In this document: positions 1-12,226 of the stretch, piece after piece
Layout of the letters: each line of letters starts with the position of its first letter
Numbering within the stretch: the first letter of the stretch is position 1
Assembly (NCBI GenBank): GCA_007922305.1
Contig: ML677326.1
Span: 58,662,961 to 58,726,960 of the forward strand
Length of the DNA stretch: 64,000 bases
DNA from: Dermatemys mawii
Lineage: Eukaryota; Chordata; Testudines; Dermatemydidae
Direction of reading: 5' to 3'
Program-made: the position numbers and the translations under genes
The notes under the pieces: model-generated
The model's input: the letters and a program-made list of their open reading frames with translations, nothing else
Told to the model about the DNA's origin: nothing
Database searches by the model: none

Positions 1-276
1 AAGAAATTAGACAATGAAAACAAACAGACAGACATTCTCACCTCTCATCTGAAACATCACAGTCTAATTTTATATATAAATTGCCAAATTGCCTTTGGGA
101 ACAATTTTTTAAAGCACTGATAAACATTTACAAAAAATATTTACTTAGGGCCTCATCCAAAGCCAAAAGACATCAATAAGAGTCTTCCCATTGACTTTAA
201 TTGGCTTTACATTAGGCTCTTCATGAATCTGTTTTTTTAAAAAAAGACATTCATCCTTTTTCTCCCTTTGTCTTAC
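1..276 (-). other. TLL1: TLL1 intron, partial (downstream of exon 277-429)
   Basis: This stretch follows the GT donor at 276-275 (minus strand gtaaga) and runs off the window edge. I see no further astacin-domain exon in it. The text around 125-235 resembles old, diverged interspersed repeats built on short sense/antisense phrases, but I cannot assign it. Confidence 0.8.
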
Positions 277-429
277 CAGTGAAATTTCCACCTATAAAAT
301 ATGGAATAACGCCCCCTGGCCATATTCTTTCTGTTCGTGACGTAGCAGCTCTGGGAAATCGGTTTTTCTCATTTTTCCCTGAGAATTTAACAGTTGATCT
401 TCCCTTAGAAGAACTGTTTTGCTCAAAAC
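277..429 (-). CDS. TLL1: TLL1 coding exon: end of pro-region, convertase site, start of astacin domain
   Basis: On the minus strand an acceptor (ttacag at 435-430) opens a 153-bp exon that ends at a donor (gtaaga from 276). Read in phase 1, it gives about 51 codons: ...[20 protein letters not shown], then NRFPR, then [13 protein letters not shown] and [12 protein letters not shown]. This matches tolloid-like 1 across the pro-region/protease boundary. R-F-P-R fits the R-X-X-R site where proprotein convertases release the mature enzyme, and [10 protein letters not shown] is the conserved start of the astacin metalloprotease fold. TLL1 is secreted, cleaves chordin and procollagen C-propeptides, and acts in heart and skeletal patterning (family knowledge). 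The zinc-binding HExxH motif lies in a later exon outside the window. The pro-region text fits TLL1 better than BMP1 or TLL2. One visible change is PYF where human TLL1, as I recall it, has PYV. Confidence 0.97.
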
Positions 430-1100
430 CTGTAATGATATTTTTTAAAAAACACTACATGAGACAAAGAAGTTCACAAATGAAAACATTTGTTTTCTGC
501 AAGCCAAAGCTCCATGTTTTCATTATGCACTTTAACAACAGAACACGGCTTTTTACACAGCAATTCAGCTTTTCAATGTGACATACAAACAATCATATAT
601 TTGTTAGAAGTGCTTGAAATGGAAAGACTCAGTCTTCAGTATCATAATTTGCATGCAGTGAGGCAAAGAGGCAATTTAACACCTTAAAGAGACATTGCTA
701 ATATGATTACTTCTAGACTGTCCAATTAAAACATCTATCATTTTTCTAAAACTGCTTCCTCTAAGTAACATACCTTGAATTTTTTTTTAATACCTTTTAA
801 AAATTAGGTGGGTTTTCTTTTCCACTGATGATGTTTAGAAGAGTCTGTTGGGCAGAGGCATTAACACCAAAGGTGTTCAGGCTCTGTTTCACTTCTATCC
901 GAGCAAAGGTCTAGTTTTAGTTTTAGCTACTTTCAGAGATAACCATATTATTGCAGGGCCTGGGAAAGAGCAACTGCATGCATTGCTGTAGGGAAGCACT
1001 GTTAGTTTACTTCATGTCTTTTGCTCATGGTCCATTTAACTTTTTTACTCATGGTCAGTCACACTGGAAGATGAATTCTTTTAACTGTAGTTAGTTATCC

Positions 1101-1295
1101 CAGGCCTGCACAACATGCGGCCCTGGGGCCACATGCAGCCCACACGGGCTCACTGTGCGGCCCGCGGGGAGTAAGTAAGGGTGGGGCAAGCCAAGCAGTG
1201 GAGTGGGGGAAGCCGATAGGGTGGGGCTTTTCAGCCCGCAGCTGGTTTTTTTGCAGTAATATGGCCCTCACTGCTTTCCGAGTTGTGCAGGCCTG
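1101..1295. mobile_element. hAT-type MITE, CAGGCCTGCACAAC termini (short copy)
   Basis: The ends are inverted: caggcctgcacaac at the left and gttgtgcaggcctg at the right. The 195-bp body is GC-rich (gcggcccgcgggg), unlike its AT-rich flanks, and has no coding capacity. It shares both ends and adjoining sequence (ccctcactgctttccgagttgtgcagg) with the 1,554-bp element at 23635-25188, in the opposite orientation. No clean target-site duplication is visible here; the hAT assignment comes from the long copy, which has an 8-bp duplication. Confidence 0.85.
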
Positions 1296-1844
1296 TCTTA
1301 GGAGCTAATTGTAATAGCAATAGACATAAAATTTTCAGATAGGAAATAGGATTGTCAAGTACTTGAGGACATTAAGATTAAAGAATCATTCTCTCTCTCT
1401 GATCCAAGTTAATTATTATTATAATCCTTACTATTATTATGAAGATGAATGCAAGGACTTGCATACAATACTGTTACTTGTTTCCCTTTTCTGGAGCAAT
1501 TTTTAAATTAGTATAAATATCATGGTGGCAGGTTAAAATGGACTTTTAGTAAAAGCTGATCTGTCTGTGTTATTCAATATTGCCCAATTCTGCCACCTTC
1601 ACTCCTGTTGAATAGTACCTTTCTCTGTGAGCAGTCGCACTAAAATGTGCTGAACACAAAGTCACAGTCTGTTAACTGGGATGCCAGACAAGAGAGGGAT
1701 ATGACAGAGAAACGAGGAAGGATGTCAGGTCAGGACAGAAGCAACTGTGGGTAAAAGGTAAGAGGCCAAGGGTCTTGGTACAGATCCATAAGTCAGCAAG
1801 TAAGCAAAGAAGATACAAAAAAGAATAAGGAAAGGTGCAAGAGC

Positions 1845-2016
1845 CATGAAAAATGGGAGAAAAGTTTCAGACATTTTTCTGGGCAGAAAAGTAAGATTAT
1901 TTATAGATTAATGTTCTATGAAAAATGTTCATAGAAAAATGTTCTATGTCCATGAAAAAGGGGAGAAAAGTTTCAGACACTTTTCTGGGCAGAAAAGTAA
2001 GATTACTTATAGATCT
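1845..2016. repeat. 106-bp tandem duplication
   Basis: A 66-base block beginning catgaaaaatgggagaaaag at 1845 recurs at 1951 with only a few substitutions, giving a period of 106. The spacer between the blocks is itself made of short direct repeats (atgttctatg / atgttcatag / atgttctatg). No element class is recognised; it looks like a local segmental duplication. Confidence 0.9.
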
Positions 2017-3128
2017 TATAGATTACTTAACTCACTGTTCAGTTTGAGCAACATCATAAACCACAGAGAAAGTTGTTGGACTTAGGAAAATGTTCTGTGT
2101 CCAGACAGCTATATCTATGTTAAGCAAATATAATTTTAAATTTTACATCAATCTTTTGATATTAAAATAATGAATTTCTTACTGAGAATTATTATACAAT
2201 CTACGACAAAGGTAATCTATTAAAATATAAATCAAAATCCGAATTCCAGACAGTCATATGTACTTTTTCATTACTGAATCATCTGATGATGTGTGGGTGG
2301 CTTACATTATAATATGGTCCTTTTCACCATTGCTTATTCTTCTAACCAGCTTTGTTCAGATTAGATGAAGGCAGACAGTTACCCAAAACTAAGGGTCTAG
2401 CTCTCAGATCAAGCATGCAGTTACATAGCACCATGTATTGGTAATGTCAGATATTACACTGTGGCTACTTTTGCAAGATATGGAGTGATGCCCTCCCACA
2501 TGCTGAATTGCGATTAAAACTGAGTTTTACATCTTCCTGCAGGCGCTGGGGTTTAATGCACCAGAGTTATGTTGCACCAAACATAGTGAATAAACTTAAT
2601 TCAGTATTAATGAAGATGTCATAGATACTGCCCACTGAATTCTACTGAAATTTACAACATTTATAAAATGTTTTCATGAGGTGAAACACATCAAAAATAT
2701 TTCACATGAAGTATGACTCATCCCAGTGTCCTACTGCCTACAAAGCCAACATAGGCCATTAGCTATCCATCCATGCATAACACATACACAAAGAGTACTG
2801 TAATCTTAATGAAAATACATCCCATCTGCATTCACTACTGTGAATACTACTGGTAATGAATATTTACTGATTTTTTAACAATTTAAAATAAAATTTAAAG
2901 TAATATATTTTAGGATTTTAGCTTCCGGTGTTAACTTTTCTAGTGCTCATATAAAATATGAGCTCTCTAACAAAGTATAGATAGGAAAAGAGCTAATCTC
3001 TTCATTGCTCTTGTTTTAATAGTTTCCAGTAATACTGATATAAACTGGGTTTAAGGTGTTAAAGTACTGTCATTAATGTTAACTGTACATCACATCAGGC
3101 AGTCTGCTAATTCAAACAGTGAAAATAC

Positions 3129-3209
3129 CAGAGCCAAATCTTCTTATCCTGTCTATAAGCTGATAGAGGGCACCTCGTTTTTTTGATGTCCCATGCTCAC
3201 CAAAGCCAC
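3129..3209 (-). CDS. TLL1: TLL1 coding exon: middle of pro-region
   Basis: This 81-bp exon on the minus strand follows a long pyrimidine tract and ttaaag acceptor (AG at 3211-3210) and ends at donor gtattt (3128 downward). In phase 1 it reads [20 protein letters not shown] then IRRFGS, with split codons at both ends. Human TLL1 has the closely similar [16 protein letters not shown] in its pro-region; TLL2 lacks this block. Joined to the flanking exons the split codons give glycine on both sides and the frame stays open. The pro-region keeps the enzyme latent until a convertase cuts at the site encoded by the next exon (family knowledge). The exon is too short to appear as a stand-alone open reading frame. 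Confidence 0.96.
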
Positions 3210-6200
3210 CTTTAAAAAAAAAGGAAATATTATGGAAGTTAAACACAGAACATTATACATATAGCAAATATCTTATGATAGAGATTAGGAATTACTCTGT
3301 AGAATATGCAATGTATCTTTAAGGAAGTTTAAAATTCTTTAATGACCCACATACAAATTCTTCAAGCATTTTTGAGAATGAAACAAAAACACATTTGTAG
3401 CTGCAAGGTTTTCTAGCATGCATTCCAGAACGCAAGCCAACGTGTCTTTGTTATTCAGACAAGTCATGACAATTACATCATCTAATTATTATTTGAAGCT
3501 TTTTTTCTTTTCAGTGACCTTGACATCCTTAGTGCCATATTGATTGACAGCTGGATGCCCTGCTTTCACAGAAATTTCCTGAATGTATACCACAATGTTC
3601 TCATATCTAAGGTGGGGGGAGGGGGTGGAGAAGAGGGAGGTTAAGACCCAAAGAGAAAACAAACAAACAAACCGGCATGATTTTAAAAAGCTGTATGATT
3701 GTTTTTATCCCAAAATCGTTGAAGTTCTTTGTTAACTTGCAAACGGATCTTTAAAGCACAGTCAGTCACATAAGAGCTGCTAACCTATCAAATACCAAAG
3801 TATAGTAATATGACCTCTAAGGCATTCATGTGGAGCTCCAATAATCAACGAGTAAGAGGGAAGCAGAAAAGCTAACTATCCAAAGAGGCAGCTGGAGATT
3901 CATTGTCTGAACATTTACCATCTCACTTACAGGCATGCACCAGATTAATTTAAACCGCATATACCATCTATGGCAGTCTGCTGGCTACTTCGGTTTCATA
4001 GTGGTTCTGTTACTTTAGTTATTCATTGCATACCACCTTTAAAAAACATTAGTAAGCAAGAAAAAATAATTTTGGCAGTATTGTGGCACCCAACGAATAA
4101 CCAGAATGTCTTAAGAGTTTTACATAACTTTATAGATTTCCTAGAAGTGATTTTTTTAAACAAAGCAATATTTGCTGTGAAATATCAGCGTTTTCAAGCT
4201 ACTGCAGGAGAAGAAGGTAGCTAAGAATAAAGGACTGCAGAAGTCATAATCAGCCATACTAGTTCCTCAAATTCCTTTTTCCTCTTACATTTTTTTTCAC
4301 AACAATTTCTGCAACATTAAAGGGTGTATTTACTAAATGGCAGTTCAAAAGGCAGATTATAGACTAGACAATGCCATAAAAGGCAAGTAAGTTAGCATGC
4401 TTACTCAGTGAATAATAATGTGCCTAATTATTTGGATTACACTGTCATATACTTGCTGGATCCCTTGAGAAAAATTTTCCAAATTTTTTTAAAACATTTT
4501 AGGAAGATGAGGTCATACTTTAATACATTCCTCCCTAAGGAATTATTTAGTTAGCTATAGTATATGCCATGCCATATACACGCATTTCACATTATTAATG
4601 TAATTATCTCATGTTAACATTTACTTTGCAAAATTACATAAGGAGTAAAAAAATCCAGACAATTGTGAGAGGGAAAAAAATCTTTAAGAAAACAGGCAAA
4701 TGTGAAAGATGACAGCAACAGAGAGGAATCCATTACCTTATTGATATAGAAAGCTATTATTCCTTTATTATCAATAGTTATTACCACAAAAATACAGAGC
4801 AAGGTAGTACACTAGTAGTGGTAGTCTAATAACACACACTGCGTATTCGGTTTGGCGTACAAAAGGACTGCTGTCAAATAAGAAATTAAATAAGAATACC
4901 TTAAAATAGCTAACCTTCTGATTTTATATGACTAATGCATACACTATAGAACGTACACGACAAGCCACAAGCTAACCAAAAGTGAATTTAAAAAAATCTA
5001 CGTTTTAAGTGTTGGGGGAAGGGAAATAGTATTTTTGCCAGTCATGTAAAAAAATCTACATAATAGCTCTTTGTTGTTTATTAAATTATTAGCACTTATA
5101 CAGCACAGTCTATAAATGTTGCTCCACAGGCCAACAAAATAACAGGACCTTGCCCTGAGGAGCTCATATTGTAAATGTCTGAACCTGCAAATGTATGTAG
5201 ATAACCCTTACTCAATTGAGTAGTCCCACGGCTTGAGTCAAAGTTTGGAAGATCAGGCCCTGCTCTATTATTTACAACCCAAAAGCCAAATCCTGTAAAC
5301 ACCAGCCTAGCAATTATATTCCCCTGTGGCTAGATTTTCGCACATTAATATACTTACAATATCACATTGTCTTCAATAGAAATTTAAATATACACAATTA
5401 CACAAGTAACTGTTTGCATAATCAGTACTGAAATTATAATTATTTTATTTAAGGCTTTTTTTAAATATTTTTTTAAATTGCACTGGTAAACAATAGCAAC
5501 ATTTTAAAGAATAAATATAGTTTGAGTTCAGAGAGTTTACTTTAAACAGGCTACTTACTTTTTTCTATTTAATAACTGTTTGCACTTTTCTTTTCTCAGC
5601 TGCTTGATCATGTCACTCTAACAACCAGATGGCAGAGGAACGAAAAAGTATACACAAAAATTCTGATTCAGCAAAGGACTTAAACACACACTTAATCTTA
5701 AGCACACGCTTTTTGTAGGTTCATAGCTCCTACAGCCAGACGGGACCACTGTGATCTAGTCTGACCTCCTGTATTGCACAGGCCATGGATCCTCCCCAAA
5801 ATAATTCCTAGAGCTGAGCTTTTAGAAAAACATCCAATCTTGATTTAAAAATTGTCAGTATTGGAGAGTCCACCATGGCCCTTGGTAAACTGTTCCAATT
5901 GTTAATTATGCTCACTGTTCAAAATGTACACCTTATTTCCAGTCTGAATTTGTCTGTCTTCAACTTCCAGCCATTGGACTATGTTATATTTTTCTCTGCT
6001 AGATTGAAGAGCCCATTATTAAATATTTGTTCCCCAAGTAATATGTATAGACTAATCAAGTCACCCCTTAACCCTCTCTTTGCTAAACTAAATAGATTGA
6101 ACACCTTGAGTATCATTATAAAAGCATGTGTTCTAATCTTATAATCATTCTGGTGGCTCTTCTCTAAATCTTCTCCTATTTATCAACATCTGTTTTGAAT

Positions 6201-8949
6201 TGTGACACCAACACTGAACACATTATTTTAGCAGCAGTCACACTAGTGCCTAACACAGAGGTAAAATAATCACCCTACTCTTATTTGACATTTCCCTGTT
6301 CATACATCCCAGGGCCACAAAGTCGCAATGGGAACTCCTGTTCAGCTGATTATCCACCATGATCCCCCAAATATTTTTTTTTTTACAATCACTGATTCCC
6401 AGGATAGAGTCCCCCATCATTTACCTATGGCCTAATTCTTTGTTCCCAGATGCATATGTTTATATTTAACTCTAGTAAAATGTGTATTGCTTGCTGGCAG
6501 CCAGTTTACCTAGTAATCGAGAGTGCTCTGACTCAGTGACCAATCCACTTCATTATTTACGACTCCCCCAGTTCTTTGTTATCTGTAAACTTTATCAGTG
6601 ATGATTTTATCTTTTCTTCCGGGTCATTGAAAAAATGTTAACTAGCGTAGGACCAAGAGCCGATCCCTGTGGGACCCTACTGGAAACACACTGAGCCGAT
6701 AACAATTCTCCAATTGCAGTTATGTTTTGAATCTTTCCAGTTAGTCAGTTTTAATCTATTTAATGTGTGCCATGTTAATTTTATATCCGTTTAGTTTTTA
6801 ATCAAAATGTAATGTAGTAACACGTAAAATAACTTACAGAAGTCCAAGTGTAATATGTCAACACTACTATATTTATCAACCAAACTTGTAATCTCATCAA
6901 AAAAGATATCAAGATATTGCAATGAGTGGTAGTTAAGCACACATTTAAGTGTTTTACTAAATATGGACCAAAGTGCCATTATAGTAATACATGTAATAAT
7001 CTGAATTTAGAAATATCATGTATTTTAATGTACAATGAGACCAACTTTTTCAAGCTTAATATTCCAAATCTATCTGTCAAAACAAAAGTACATGTCTTAA
7101 AATGATCACTTAGAGACCAGTCCAGCTTCCACTAACTGTACCAGAAGTTGATTCAGTGCTTTAGGGCCCAGTTCTATTTCTATTATTCTTATAATTTCCC
7201 AATGGGGTCTACCGGAGGACTATAGCTGACAGAATTTGGTCCTTAACATGATACTACAATCTGTCCCTGAAAAGAATACTGCCACTGGACTGTAATAATG
7301 CACTTACCCCAACATAGGGAGGAAAAGAAAATTAAACAGTAGAGCATTAAATATGATAAGAAACAGCTTCAAAAATTATCTTGCATCTCTCTGGCAATCA
7401 CCAGAAAGATCTGTGTCACTTTCAAAGACATTGTCAGAGGTATTAAAACAAAAGTCTGCAGGTCGAATAAATCACTCAACTACAGCTACTTTAGAGGGAA
7501 ATTACTGACCTTGCTCTCTAGATTTTGTCAGCAAAACCAGGACCTGAAATACTTCAAAGCCCATTAAAATGATTTGTTTGAGAAAATGTTAATAAGAGTC
7601 AGTGAATTTTTTCAATCCAATCTTGCTCTAGAAAAGATCAAAGATGATCCTGCCTTGAACAAACAGGTGGCTTAAGAAGAAAATAAAAGAAAATGCCAGG
7701 ATAATATACAGATATTCTAATTATTATATGTAGTTACAAAGAAGAGTAAATCTGTGAAAAAAATATTTTAAATATATTTATAAGAAAAAAATAACAATTA
7801 GAATGACCATATTCATCTGAACTGGCTCTTTCCTTCAAATCATTCCTTAAGACACACTTCTGTTGCAACATCTATAAAAAACTCACCAAATTAGTGTTGG
7901 CAATGTTAGAGGGTCACATGGGGACAACTGAAATTTACATATATATTTTAAAAAGTAAATGTATTAAAAAAATTGTTCACATATATCACTTTTCTATACC
8001 CTTCATGTGTCACTTGTCTTTTAAATGCTATTTTCCACAACCTATCCCAAATCCTACTATAGAAGACTGCAAGACTGGGGCCTACAGCTATGCAGCAGGA
8101 ACTTAGTTTTCCTATGTGCATGTACCATGCCTACCACAACAGAAAACTAAGCCTGACTGCAGCTTCTTGTACTCCTCCATTATAAATACATAAAAACAAA
8201 TGCATAAATAATAGCAGATTATATATACACTCATACTTGTCTAGTAAATATTTATTTGGTGATCTCTAAAACCAGTCTTGCAGTCTAACACTGAAACAAA
8301 TACAGAATTTAACTAATAAGCAAGCCCCACGGCATTTTGACAAATTCCTGGAGTATTTCATGAAATGAACATTCTAGGATGCAACTCATATGGGAAATCA
8401 CATTTATCTATTGAAAATTCCATATGGGCAAGATTGTAACTATATGTTCTGCCCTGAACAAGGCACAAGGTGTATCTCCTGGAGAAGCCTGAGAGGCAGA
8501 TTATGATTCACTGAGGAAAATCTCCCTTTCAGTTTCACATCAGTATACATTCCCCATCAGGTTAGTGCAGCTGTGCCAGATGGCATGTGAAGGGGCAAAG
8601 CCAAGACTTCACCCATTCCTCCACTGTATGGGGCCTTATACCTCCTTACTCTCTTACACTGCCATGTAAACCAGGCCATAATTTGGCCCCAGCTGAACAT
8701 TAAACTTTATGTTCCAGAGAAGAATTTTCATTAGAAACCAGGAATAAAATCAAAATTGCATGACCTTTCATTGCCTTTTAGGAAACCCAGTCTGTAATGA
8801 TTAAACAACTTTATAAAGTTTAAAACCAATATTACCCCAGCTGATACTGTGTTTTGTAGGTTTAAAGCACGGGTTGTGTTCTGTGAATGACTAAGTAAAT
8901 ATAGGTTAAAAATAAAAAAAAATTAAAAGCCACACCTTTGACATCATAC
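3210..8949 (-). other. TLL1: TLL1 intron between exons 8950-9060 and 3129-3209
   Basis: This intron runs from donor gtatga (8949 downward) to acceptor ttaaag. It contains an antisense CR1 LINE at 5719-6920. A stretch at about 5080-5300 and another at 7130-7245 look like old, diverged interspersed repeats. I see nothing recognisable in 3210-5080, 5300-5718, 6920-7130 or 7245-8949; these are AT-rich single-copy-looking DNA. Confidence 0.9.
5719..6920 (-). mobile_element. CR1 LINE fragment (3' part, reverse transcriptase C-terminal region and 3' UTR)
   Basis: The element lies on the minus strand, so its 3' end is at about 5719, where the plus strand reads cgggaccactgtgatctagt followed by ctgacctcctgtattgcaca, a familiar sauropsid CR1 3' end. 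Near the other end the minus strand encodes FFDEITSLVDK then DILHLDFCKLFYVLLH, a decayed form of the CR1 reverse-transcriptase segment with LDFCKAFD. Frameshifts and stops show it is dead. It is 5'-truncated, as is usual for LINE copies, and lies in the same transcriptional sense as TLL1. Confidence 0.93.
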
Positions 8950-9060
8950 CTGTGTTATGTCCAAGTCTTTCATTTGAATGCTGCGTAAGGTCAATTGTCC
9001 TGTCAATCTGAAAGATTTTTAAGTCTTCATCATCTAAGGCAATATCTCCCCAAAAGACAG
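8950..9060 (-). CDS. TLL1: TLL1 coding exon: N-terminal pro-region
   Basis: The minus strand shows acceptor tatttaaag (AG at 9062-9061), a 111-bp exon and donor gtatgatg (8949 downward). It reads [15 protein letters not shown] then [12 protein letters not shown] then [10 protein letters not shown], with phase-1 ends (the first Ala and last Gly codons are split). Human TLL1 reads almost the same through [15 protein letters not shown]1 and TLL2 differ in this block, which supports TLL1 rather than its paralogues. Known tolloid genes place the preceding exon's end at ...YKDPCKA, immediately before this exon. I searched the plus strand above 9060 by eye for the complement of that motif followed by a donor and found none, so the start-codon exon is probably outside the window. 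Confidence 0.97.
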
Positions 9061-11284
9061 CTTTAAATAAAAGAAAGCTGAATTTAATTAAAGCATTTAC
9101 TTAAACATTTAAACCAATCTGAAGAATACATTGTGATGTCACAACTCATGAAAAGATATATACCCAGATTTTATAATGTTGACTAGCTCATAAAAACCTT
9201 GGGAACATGCATTCTAATCCATTCCAATATTCCCCTTTACTCTTAATATCCCTTTAGCTTTATTTATTTATTTTATGGACATTTTAATTTTGCGGTTGAA
9301 TTGAATACATGCAATAATACAAACAGGACAGTAATCTTCAACAAATCCTTCTATTTTTTTTCCTCTATAAGCACAATAAAGAAAAATAACACAGTGAATT
9401 AAAGATTTTTTAAAAATATGAAGTACATCAGAACAGGAGTTTCACAAAGATACAGCCCATAACATAATATAGCCTGGAAAATGACGACGGAAAACACTAT
9501 TTTGTCTTTAATATGTGCATACTTATAACATTTTAATATATATACTCATCAGATTGTTTATCTGTTTCACACAGACTTTTCTTTCCCATTTCTTTCTCCT
9601 GCTTGACCTATACATTTCCTTTACATGGTTTAAGCCCACATTTTGTGTTCTCTCACTACTTTGGCTTTCATGACTTTATGGTCTCCAAGTTTTCCTCCTA
9701 CTTCTCTGTTAGTTTCTGCTTTGGTCGCTCTTCCCTTCTACTTTTCCTGTCCTCAGTAGCATTCTCTCAGGTGGTTGTTCTTGGTCTCCTCTTCTTTCCT
9801 CTGTATGCTTATATGAGCTCATATATCTTATATATTATATATCTTAAACTGTCATCCCTTTGCTGATACAAACCAAAGGGCCAGGACCTTTGAACAGCTA
9901 AAGGTGAGTAAGCTAGATGTGTGTTCATCTGTCTTTAGCCCCATCTCTCCCTCTCTTCAGGATGCAATATCAGCAAAAATAGATGCAAAATTGAAGTCCA
10001 ACTCAAGCTTCTGGCAAAAGCTAAAGTCAGCAGGCCAGACCCTCAACTGGTATGTATAAAATCAATGGAGCTTTGCCCATTTGCACTAGCTGAAGTTATT
10101 GTTTATGATCTTTTCCCCAAATTCTTCCTTCGCTTAGGCTCAACCATCTCTGATGATCACTCCATTATCCATCCTGTGACCCAGGCAAACAGCCTGTGTC
10201 ATGTTCAACGCTTCCCTCTCCTCTCACCCCATATACAGTACGTCACAATTTTAGTTGGTTGTTTCTTTGTACAGTTTCCACAATAAATCCTTCCCTCTCT
10301 AGCCCTACAACTTAAACTCTTATCCACACACTTCATCTACTGCAGTACTTCATCTCTGGTGTCCCTATATGTACATTCAAATCCATGTAAAAAGTTTTTG
10401 TTAACACTTTCCTTTCCTATTACTCTAACCATGTCACTCCCCTAGATGAAACCATTCCTGGTTTTTGCTTACTGTAAAGATCACATTTTCTTTTGTTTAT
10501 TGATGTTTGAATTAGCTGTTATTTAATCAAGTTTGCATCATAGAAGTCATTATTTATACGGTGTCTTTACTGGGGAACTCCAGTGCAGTGCATACCCATA
10601 TTTTCTATATCCTTAGCACTCGCTCTTGAACCCAAGGCTACTAGGAAAAAAAATCACATTGAAAATAATGGCCACATAGAGTAACCATCATAATTTAATA
10701 TACATATTACAAAGGCTGAATAATTTACATATTAAAAAACTACTAAAAATCAGTAACAAATAAATAATAAAGTGCAGCGAGCCAGGCAATACCAAGTAGG
10801 AGGTGAAGTAACTCCACAGTTATAAACCATTTTTATTTATAGTACTTGGTTCAAAATTAGGAGCTGAAATACAAGACTCATCTTGCCAGTTTTCTAAGCA
10901 TAGTAAATTGCTTCTTTTATTCTTTGGAGAAAAAATGCCAGAATACCTACACAACAGGGTGAAAATGAACTCACTCATTTTAAAACAAAATGTTTTAGAA
11001 CCTTATGAGTAACGTATTTTTAAACTTGAACAGTTTTATTTATTACATAAAATAATAGCTTTGTGGAAAGTGTGTGTATTTGAGGGCATTCCAAATACCT
11101 TTCAACTATTCAGTCACTCTCTCTCTATCTCTCCATATATACACTTTAAACGTCATCTTCTTAAGAGGCACTGATTCAGCAGTTCCAGTTCAGCTCATCA
11201 GTAGTACATATAACAGACAGCCATCATTTTACCAGTGATCTGTTTCCTGTGACTGGGATTCACTGTTGCAGTCTCAGCTACAAA
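9061..11284. other. Intronic stretch, nothing recognised
   Basis: This is AT-rich sequence with short pyrimidine-rich runs (about 9560-9800). The longest open frames are under 90 codons and resemble nothing I know. Confidence 0.6.
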
Positions 11285-11405
11285 TGGGAAGCTGAAGCAC
11301 AAAGAGATTATGTGGTTCACTCAAGGCTGCGTAGGAGGTCTGTGGCAGAGCCAGGAATTGCACTCCGATCTCATAAGTCCCTGTACAGTACCTTAACGAC
11401 ACTAG
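11285..11405 (-). repeat. MIR-like ancient tRNA-derived SINE, antisense
   Basis: The plus strand reads gctgaagcacaaagagatta, then a diverged cactcaaggctgcgtagg, then gtggcagagccaggaattgcactccgatct. This is the complement-strand signature of the amniote MIR/CORE family (gaggcacagagagatta ... ggcagagccaggattcgaacccag). The tRNA-related head would be at the high-coordinate end. It is heavily diverged. Confidence 0.75.
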
Positions 11406-11416
11406 ACTTTCTAATA

Positions 11417-12192
11417 CAGTAACTCCCCATTCAAAGTCATCCCGATTAACGTCATTTCGTTGCTGATCAGTTAGGGAACATGCTCATTTAAAGCTGTGCA
11501 ATGCTCCCTTCTAACATTGCTTGGCAGCCGCCTGCTTTGTTCACTGCTTGCAGGAAGAACAGCTAACTGGTGAGTGGTTGGAACCAAGGTGGACCAGCAG
11601 CCCCCCTATCAGTTCCCTGCTCCCCTAAGTTCCCTGTTCAGCAGCTGCCCAGCAGGCTATCAATTGCAGTAGTTCAGCTGTCCCTCCCTCCACTGCCATG
11701 TGCTGCTCCTGCCCTCTGCCTTGGAGCTGCTCCCCGAGGGTCCTGCTTGCTGTGTGGGGGAGCGGATGAAGAGGGGGACTAATGTCAGGATGTCCTCCTT
11801 CCCCTATTCCTGCACCCTGCTTACTCCATCTTCCATAGAGCAGGGGGGGCACATGAGAGAGGGAGCTTCCAGGCAGTAGTTGCGGACCCGTCTAGCTTGC
11901 TGATCTAATTAACAAGGCAGCGTACTTCTGACCCCACTCCTCATACTTAAAGGGGAAATGCGCATCTCTCTCACACACACACACACATACACACAGGGTG
12001 TGTGTCTCTGTCTGCCCTCCTTTCCTGCTGCCTTGTAGAGTGTGAGAATTAACCCTTGAGGGCTCAGCCAATTGCTACATTTAGTAGTAAGATATTTCCT
12101 GGGAAATATCCCACCCTCTGATTCCTCCACCTCAACCAAACTTAACAACCATCATCACTGTGTACCAGTATTAAATTGTTTATTTAAAACTT

Positions 12193-12226
<34 letters not shown>

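Larger units (their letters stand above)
430..3128 (-). other. TLL1: TLL1 intron between exons 3129-3209 and 277-429
   Basis: This intron is bounded by donor gtattt (3128 downward) and acceptor cag (432-430). It holds a 195-bp hAT MITE (1101-1295) and a diverged 106-bp tandem duplication (1845-2016). The bases around 1570-1640 look like an old interspersed repeat. I see nothing recognisable in 430-1100 or 2020-3128. Confidence 0.9.

Noticed and set aside
279..581. Plus-strand 100-codon open frame
   Set aside because: It is antisense to the TLL1 exon at 277-429; the minus-strand translation with splice sites explains the region.
3736..3760. Possible YKDPCKA-like exon 1 end (minus strand encodes KDPF)
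   Set aside because: It lies downstream of the exon it should precede, and no donor site follows it.
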